A DNA stretch of 64,000 nt from Mnemiopsis leidyi. Lineage: Eukaryota; Ctenophora; Tentaculata; Lobata; Bolinopsidae. The notes beneath the pieces were generated by a model, which was not told the origin of the DNA, ran no database searches, and was given only the letters and a program-made list of their open reading frames with translations. The stretch covers positions 327,036-391,035 of the forward strand of contig JH153354.1 in the NCBI GenBank assembly GCA_000226015.1. The letters are read 5' to 3'. Both the position numbers and the translations under genes were made by a program. Shown in pieces: positions 57,201-64,000 of the stretch (within the stretch, counting starts at the first letter, position 1; every line of letters starts with the position of its first letter).

Positions 57201-60200
57201 AGGGGATCTTGGTCTGTGAAGTGATCTGCTATCAACTTTGCCTTGTATGTCTTATCTTGAACTGACTCGACTACTCCGGCTGTTTGCGTTGAAAAAAGCG
57301 GGTCTCCTGTTCGACTTCTCATGGCATACCCGAACCTCATCGCTTCAATGATGTAATTCCAAGCTTTCAACGGACTGAAAGTAGAAATTTCAAACTCGTC
57401 AAGTATCTGCAATGCAAGTGCAATGACGTGGCCCGATGCTGGAGGAGGTGCTGAGATAATTTTTTGTCCTCTGTATTCAAACTTAAACGGCTCATCAATC
57501 GTCACTTCGTAGTTTGTCAAGTCATCCAGGGTCAAGATTCCCCCTCTTGCTTTGGTAGCATCTACAATATTCTGTGCAATATTACCTTTGTAAAAAGCAT
57601 CTGGACCGTCTTCTGATATCTTCTCATATGCATCAGCCATCATCTTGTTAGTAAACATTTCCCCGGCCCTTTTGTAGGATTCTGAATCACCTTCTGTATT
57701 AAAAAACGTGGATTCAAAGTTTTTATCCTGGATCAGTATCTCTTTTAAGCTTTTCAAGCACATTTCCATGTGGCTAGACACTTCTATACCTGATCGCAGT
57801 ATCTTGATAGTCGGGGTGAACAGATCCTTCCACTTCAATTTCCCGTACATCTTATGTGCAGTCGAGTATCCCAATATCTCCCCCGGAACAGCGGTCGCTA
57901 ACCCTCCAGTTTTAGCAGCATCAGAGTTTCCCTCAAACATGTCTTTAGTGGCACCAGCTGGAGCTCTTTCTCGGAAGTTGATGACCTTATCTTCAGACTT
58001 TGTATGAACCAACATGAAACCTCCTCCCCCGATACCGTTTGACTGTGGCTGTACAGCACCCAAACAGAGCAGAGTTGCGATTGTTGCGTCCACTGCACTT
58101 CCCCCGTCTTTGAGAATGTGGGCTCCTATCCTAGTGCAGACGTCGTTATCTGAAGCAACTGCCATACTGCCGTCTGTCTTCTTGGCGGAGCTAACCACTA
58201 CTGCAACTATGATTGCAATGATTATAAGAACTAAAACTACTGCCCCTACTGCTACCCGTATCTTCCAAGCTTCTTTCATCCTAGAGCTGGAGTATTTTCC
58301 TTCCCTCTGAAAAAAGTTCACATTTTAGTTTAAGTCTGTAATGTCCCTGCAGGAAATTCACAATAAAACTTGCTCAAATCTCTGGAAAAGAAATTGTAAC
58401 TTCGCTTTGAAGTAGACGGTCTAGATTAAATTCATACATATCATATCAATAAGGTATATAAACAAACTATTTAAACATTGTACTTACATAATTGTTCTCC
58501 GCCTCCATATTTAAGTTACTTATATTTAAATCGTTTCTCTCTGGTTGTCAACTGTTGAATCGTATCGCTACAAACAAATAGTAAAATTAAGACAAAGTTA
58601 GCACTGAGCTGTGTCTGATTATGAGGCCCTTCCCCTGGACGTGGCCCTAAAGCTAGCCTATGGTCATTGATCTATCGGAAGTTAAATCTAATTCATCAGC
58701 AAAGAGCCAGCGGTACGCGTACTTTGGTCTTTACTTAGCTGTTAAATGATGAGGTGGGAGCCCGGAAAATATAGTTGTTGTCCAAATTTATCTAAATTAT
58801 ACGATCCTTAGTCCACGACAGGGCATAAGTTTCCTCAAGATTTTTCAGGGAATATGACGTTCCAGTAATTAACAAATTTTAGAAATAGTCCAGTAATACA
58901 TGATTTATCAATATATTCCCCGAATCAAATTGGGAGAAAAAAAAGCTGAAAAATATTCACTGTTAAGATTTAAGTTAGCAAGCAAAACAATTTCCTTCCT
59001 GGTCGGGAGACCAAGGATAGAGTTTACAAAGTTTGAACATCAGCAATATGTCCCTCTTCGAAATGGCCCGTGAATACTTCCTAGATGGAGAATGAAAGTC
59101 CTAATCTGATCATTTCTCCAGGCGTCTAGGCCGTGGTCGCCACAGTCCCTAAATTTTGAATTTCATGCTCGATTCGTCTCTGACGTAGTTAATGGCTTGG
59201 TATGCAAAATTGCAAAAATACCAAAATATAGCATCCAGTTATCCCAGCCCTTGTGAATATATCCTCATCTTAAACTCACGAAATCATCTAGATATCCCTA
59301 TCGACATAAAACCCATACGAATATACATTTTTTAAACTGTAAATGCTTTGCACAGACCCCACCATGCAGCTTTGTCCCTATTTGAAACTCAACACCAAGA
59401 CTTCTGCCGTCTAAACCTGATGAACCTCTAAACGCGATAAAAGTTGGCGATGTTTTACAGACCACTCCCAGCTCCTGTTTTTCCACTCAGATTACTACAA
59501 TACTCTTGGGATTCGGAAATTCCATTATATACATGACGTTTCTGTGTTGTAAAATATTTCCACTATTGACACTGCTTGTGTGCTTAACGAATGTGCGACA
59601 AGTAGTTGTTCTATAACAATCAGATCTCAATTCTTTAGTCTATTCCACAGTCCCTACAATTCCACAGTCCATACTATTCCACAGTCCCTACAATTCCACA
59701 GTCCCTACAATGCCCCTATCCCTACACTAAACCCTATATTCTACAGACGTACACCTGGAAGGAATATTCCGGAAGTGTGGCTCCAACAAGCGGATAAAGG
59801 ACATAAAGAAGCTGCTGGACAGTCACGGTAACGTTATAGACTGGTCGGAACAGGAGGAGTTTACTGTACATGACGCTGCCTCCGTACTGAAACAGTATGT
59901 GGCGGAGCTGCCTGAACCCTTGCTGTGTGACAAGCACATTCCCATCCACATTGAGATCGCTAGTAAGTATCTTTGACATGGAACTATAGTCGTTTTGTTG
60001 TTTATTTTTGTTTCGTATTCAGTATTGGGTTTTAGTTTACTTCTAGGAATCAGCACACGTTACTTTAAAAATGGTCTATTAGGACGATATCTTCGACGAC
60101 AAAAACTGAAATATCGCAGAAAATATACATTCCGTAATCTACTAATTTTAATTTTGAAACTCAAAACCGCCAAACAATGAACTATCGTGTTAACTTGGAA

Positions 60201-63030
60201 TGCAACCAAGAGAAGCCTATAAATTGATCGTAAACGACACCAATTCAAGCAATTCCGCTGACTGTCTGGCAATGAACTTTACCTCTACAAGTGTTGGCAG
60301 GTTGCCAGGTATTTACCTCTTTACCTAGAGTATCACGTGACCGCTTCTAGCTGTTTTGAGTCACGTGTTCGGTGTTCACTATTCAGACCAGCATCAAATT
60401 TTAATTTCAGTGCCCCTGCATTAAGGAGTCGAATTGTTCTTTAAATAGCTGGGTATAGCTGCCTGCTGCATATTGAAGCATGCTATATCTAAATATAAGA
60501 GCATGCTAGGACGTAAAAGAATTGTGTCACTATAAGTTACCCTTATTAAAAAGAATTTCCTCTGCTAGCCCCTTTCACCTTGATAGCTTGACTACATGAA
60601 TTTTCCGTTGTTCTCGCGCTTTATACTTTTATATTACATGTCATGCCACTGTGTCAATCTTATTTTGTATTTTAATACTCAGTATTTACAAATTGTTTTT
60701 TGTTCAAAATGTCCACGTGTCTTTTGCCAAAGAAAATTTTATTAATGACACAATAATGAGGCGCCAGAATATAGGCAGCTATAATAGCTAGCCTATACTA
60801 CAGATTTACTGCAGCTCAGTATGGAACTGTTTCTGTAGAACTAGTCAAGATAATCCTCCTAAATCACGTACTGCCCCTCTTTACCTCCCCTCTATACCTC
60901 CCCTCTGTTTACATTCCATCATGGAGATATTGGGGTTTGCAGCTCCTAGCAGCAATTACTCTATCATTGGGTAATGATGATCTGACCATGTTCGGAATTA
61001 TATTTGGTATGTAGATAGGTCCGCGTCCTGCAGCTACAGTTGCAAGGAATGAATCATGGATGATGCACAAATGAAATCATTTTTTATTCTGGATATCCTT
61101 TTACCAGACTTTTTGTCATTCAAATAACAGTTTTCCCACCTGCACCAATAGCTATAGCAATGTCAATAGCTACAGCAATGTCAATAGCTATAGTAATGTC
61201 CTGCAATAAATATTATGTTTTCAGCCTCAACGTGTCAAATGTAAACGTGTATTTTTAGCCTGCATTCTGTTCGATTCTATCGTAATCACCATTCCAGAAA
61301 TTACAAAATTATTTTTGCACCTCAGCCCCGTATTCAAGAAACTACAGTCTAGCTATTTCCACAACTAGATTCATGTCTCACCCCAAAAATGCGTCTGTGT
61401 GACTGTGCTATAGAATGGTAATGCAATTAGCAATATTAATGTTGTCACGTGCTTCCTCATTAGCTGTCAGCCAATGCAGACTCAGCTTGCTACATGCTCA
61501 CTTTTTCTCCATAATGAGATTGTGTGCCTGGATGTGATCTAATGTAGCTCTCTGGTAAAGAGATAACGACAAACTGGCACCAGATTCACTGGATACAAAC
61601 TTCACAATTCACATCTACACAAACTACACACATTTTTGTATGTAATAGCAATCACCGCGCATTTAAGCTCATAAGCCAAATTTATAAATAGCGACAACTT
61701 GGGATTGTGCTTAAGTTATAGAACACACTCAGTTGTATCAGAGAGAGAACGAGGAAGCTTTTTAGTGTGAACTATTGTAGCTTTTTAGTGTGTGTATTTT
61801 AAAACGCACCTTCACTTTCAGTAGAATCTGCCAGATTCTCTTGCGGTAGAAAGTCTCTGATTAGGTAGTAGTAGTTATCTTCAAGTTATCTATTTTTGAT
61901 ATTCGTGGGATTTACTGCATCGAGCGAAAAAAGGAGATGTAGGCTAACTAGTACTGCGACGAAAAATCTGAATGGAAAAAAATTGTGATTGCCACAAGTA
62001 ATTTGATAACATGAGCGTAGTATGCTGATTCTAATGATAGCACCATTGCATTGATAGTTGAAGTAAAAGTTTCAAAATTTGTAGCGGCAGGAAAGTTTGC
62101 ATCGAAGTGCTTTATCCGTAGAAAACTCAATTTTCGACTTCAAAATTGTCTACATGGTAAAAATTCTATCAATATGATCTATATAATCATCTGCTATGTT
62201 TTCATGGTACACTTCAAATTTCAAACAGCCGGTGCTACTGAAAACGTGCCGGGTTGCCCAAAAACGAAATTGTCTTTGTTCAGAAATACAAAGACATAAA
62301 GCTATTAAAGAAATACTGAGAAAATTACACCCATGTATTTTGCTTGTGTTAAGTTTAATACACGGTGTTTATAAACTTAATACGCTCCATCAACTCTGGT
62401 TAAATTTGTCGGAGTCCCGATTATAAATAAGGTCTAAATTTAGTTTCTATTTTCAGAGTTGGCGGACGAAGGGAGGAAACTAAAATGTCTTCAGTTAGTG
62501 CTTCTTCTTCTGCCGGAGGAGAACCGAATGTTTTTAAAGGTAAGTTGCAACCTAATCAGGGTCATGGTCGAAAATTTTTCCCATGGAAAAAATTGGTCAA
62601 CATTTTATCATTGGACCATAGTTATATTTAAAATTTAATGCCATGCATTATGCTACTGATGCTGCTATAATAAGTAGCACTAAACCCTCGCATTGCCAGA
62701 TGCTACTGATGCTGCTATCTGAAGTAGCACTAAACCCTCACTATCCCAGATGCTACTGATGCTGCTATCTGAAGTAGCACTAAACCCTCATTATCCCAGA
62801 TGCTACTGATGCTGCTATCTGAAGTAGCATTAAACCCTCACTCCCTAATGGACTCCCACAACCTGGGACTGATATTCGCCCCGCACATTCTCAAGTCAAA
62901 CCAGATGGAGACTGCAACAAATCTGTGTCTGGGAAACAGCACCATGTCAGACCAGCTGGACGACCTGGTGACTTATACCGCTTACATGATCGACAACTCA
63001 GAGAGACTCTTCCAGGTTACTAGCAGATAA
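54189..63030 (+). CDS. RhoGAP-domain protein, ARHGAP19-like (six exons; 5' end missing)
   Basis: Exons 54189-54223, 54852-54991, 56113-56196, 59747-59962, 62457-62539 and 62800-63030 all have GT-AG borders and join in frame: 789 nt, 262 residues plus TAA. Order: IIDIPNYSELVG, a Ser-rich linker, IIFGRPLPKDMP, then the RhoGAP domain with the arginine-finger loop (EGIFRKCG), HDAASVLKQYVAELPEPLL, LQLVLLLLPEENR and SHNLGLIFAPHIL. RhoGAPs speed GTP hydrolysis by Rho-family GTPases. The match to vertebrate ARHGAP19 (cytokinesis, RhoA) extends from the IDLPG segment before the domain through LPEPLLTHKH, so I favour that subfamily, from memory. Upstream exon(s) encoding the start were not found. The last exon could also splice at a weak CAG|gttact, but reading on gives a stop four codons later. 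The fourth exon is preceded by a 17-bp minisatellite and the last by 50-bp tandem copies of its own start. Confidence 0.88.
55016..55050. repeat. Perfect hairpin: 16-bp arms, 3-nt loop
   Basis: The left arm aatgcctttttgcgcc and its exact reverse complement flank GAA. It lies 25 bp inside the intron after the exon ending at 54991. It looks rather like an intrinsic terminator stem but is in animal DNA, so it is more likely a foldback insertion. Confidence 0.9.
56555..58508 (-). CDS. Gamma-glutamyltransferase (GGT family), type II membrane protein
   Basis: Two exons: 58508-58488 (MEAENNY, donor gtaagt) and 58306-56555 (acceptor cttttttcag), phase 0; 590 residues, usual for the family. A 26-residue hydrophobic anchor (about 24-49) follows a short basic N-terminus, then the extracellular GGT fold. 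Recognisable sites: VINFRERAP (substrate-binding Arg), GGGGFML, the autocleavage/catalytic Thr at about residue 398 in HRTTHVSV, ACTSTVNLWFG, NNEMDDFSS, PLSSSSPS and the GAAGGSR oxyanion region. The family breaks glutathione and other gamma-glutamyl compounds at the cell surface, transferring glutamyl to acceptors or water; the precursor cleaves itself before the Thr. All key residues seem present, so it is probably active. It lies entirely within the intron of the RhoGAP gene, on the other strand. AATAAA words occur about 260-300 bases downstream on its strand. Confidence 0.97.
58509..59640. other. Intron of the RhoGAP gene / upstream of GGT
   Basis: AT-rich; should contain the GGT promoter on the minus strand, but no clear core element could be picked. 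No exon seen. Confidence 0.4.
59641..59712. repeat. 17-bp minisatellite next to a RhoGAP splice acceptor
   Basis: Four units of attccacagtccctaca (one with ccatact) end 34 bp before the exon starting at 59747. The unit length equals that of the minisatellites at 5.1 and 24.7 kb, but the sequence differs. Confidence 0.9.
59963..62456. other. Intron of the RhoGAP gene
   Basis: AT-rich, 2.5 kb, with a short repeat of caatgtcaatagctatagc type near 61148-61200. No exon recognised. Confidence 0.6.
62650..62842 (+). repeat. 50-bp tandem array copied from the 5' end of the last RhoGAP exon
   Basis: Units begin exactly at 62650, 62700, 62750 and 62800. The last is the genuine exon start (ATGCTACTGATGCTGCTATC). 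Each unit ends in a cccag/gccag acceptor, so three AG acceptors stand at 50-bp spacing (before 62700, 62750 and 62800). Confidence 0.95.
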
Positions 63031-63678
63031 ATCTATTTAAATCTCGAGTTTAGTTTGATTGAGGATTAAGCTTTGCTGATAGCGTTAGAGCGTAAGGTCG
63101 CTTTATGAATAGTAAAATAGTACATTCTCTAAGCTTTACTAGTAGGCCTCAGGCAAGCAGTTAGCATGAGAGAAATTCAAAGAAGAACATTCCAAAAGAA
63201 TTCTAAATTTTAAAGGCCGTAGTTATATTTCAATAACTTTGCCAGGTTGTCCACAATGTAACCGAGCAAGAGTTAACTAATTTACATAATTGAAGTCTAA
63301 TGCGATACAAGGCTATTATCTAAGCTAGCAATAACATCGCTAAATATTTTGATGTCAAGTAAATTCACAATTCAACACGTGTAACAAGTTTCAGAGGTTC
63401 ACTCCCCAAAAAGAAGCCCGAAATTAACGAGCAGGGTATTTTGAAATTTGACCCAACCAGAGCAAATCACCAAATCCTTTCAAAAATTTGTCGTGTTAAT
63501 TGTCTTGCAGTGGAAACTGACCTCGTACAAGGCAATCTGGATGGAGGGTTTTGCATGGTTCAGTCATGGAAATTAATCTAATTAGTGTGCATTAATCAGG
63601 AAAACCGCGGGAAATGATAATGTTATCCCTAATTTGCGTACTTCTTGTTAAAATACAGTAAATAGCAACACTGCATAC
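63031..63678. other. 3' flank of the RhoGAP gene
   Basis: No gene seen. No AATAAA close to the stop codon was found, so the 3' end is undefined. Confidence 0.4.
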
Positions 63679-63899
63679 TATTATAGCGCTGGCAAGCGCG
63701 ACCGGGGAAAAAGCTTCCGCCCCCCCCTTGCCAGGGCCCAACAAAGCCCCCTTTGCCTAGGCCAAGGAGGGGCCGAAGGCCCCGACGCAGGCCCGTTACC
63801 GGAGGAGGGGGCCGAAGGCCCCCGACGACTCGGCCGAACAAGCGCCCCTCTCGGAAAAAGTTTTCAACGAAAGTTGAAAAACTTGCCAGCGCTATTATA
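63679..63899. mobile_element. MITE-like element with 11-bp terminal inverted repeats and 7-bp target duplication
   Basis: Terminal repeats GCGCTGGCAAG (63686-63696) and CTTGCCAGCGC (63882-63892) are perfect. TATTATA flanks both ends directly (63679-63685 and 63893-63899). The 207-bp body is GC-rich with nested hairpins (gggggccgaaggccccc) and has no transposase. The superfamily was not assigned. Confidence 0.85.
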
Positions 63900-64000
63900 C
63901 ACGATTACGTAAAACTCAAAACTCGGCTATCCAGAAAACCACTTTCCCGATTAGTTAGAAACTTGAAACTTTGCAGTTTTTGTCTTGAGTATGTATCTAC

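Noticed and set aside
57708-58310. Plus-strand ORFs of 98-99 codons over the GGT gene
   Set aside because: Shadows of the well-supported minus-strand GGT coding sequence.

Overview
The window is animal nuclear DNA. Genes are split by short GT-AG introns and separated by long AT-rich intergenic stretches with minisatellites and degraded transposons. There are two runs of N, so it is a draft assembly. The gene families (gamma-glutamyltransferase, a Rho GTPase-activating protein closest to ARHGAP19, a calponin-homology actin-binding domain) are metazoan. The other proteins are built from repeats I do not recognise. I suspect a non-bilaterian or other marine invertebrate, but I cannot name the lineage.

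Layout. (1) 1-687, minus strand: an open, serine/proline-rich partial exon running off the left edge. (2) 3400-11712, minus strand: a chain of spliced exons. The first (11712-11181) encodes seven short W-K motifs. The next eight (10375-6714) each encode one copy of the same small unrecognised domain and share phase 1. Three further exons (4855-3400) encode a calponin-homology domain. The reading phases allow all of this to be one actin-associated modular protein. (3) 11.7-28 kb: almost no convincing genes. It holds a roughly 2.6-kb segment present twice on either side of a 10-N gap, several minisatellites and one small ambiguous exon pair. (4) 30740-42015, minus strand: one 11.3-kb exon of about 3,760 codons with about 19 clear copies and about seven diverged copies of an unrecognised ~60-residue domain ('DGTPV.LTIN'). 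It is broken by two one-base deletions. A glycine/serine-repeat exon at 28712-28366 is in the right phase to follow it. (5) 45.6-46.9 kb: a second duplicated segment around an N gap, with a LINE fragment between the copies. (6) 48-54 kb: transposon-rich DNA (LINE reverse-transcriptase remnant, tRNA-derived SINE, foldback elements). (7) 54189-63030, plus strand: an ARHGAP19-like RhoGAP gene, six exons visible, 5' end not found. A complete two-exon gamma-glutamyltransferase gene lies on the opposite strand inside one of its introns (58508-56555). (8) 63686-63892: a MITE-like element with terminal inverted repeats and 7-bp flanking repeats.

The strongest candidates for something undescribed are the two modular proteins. 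One spreads a repeated domain over eight same-phase exons and may join it to a CH domain. The other packs about 26 copies of a different domain into a single exon and has a recent 696-bp in-frame amplification. All exon boundaries were chosen by eye from splice signals and phase arithmetic; no transcript or database search was available.
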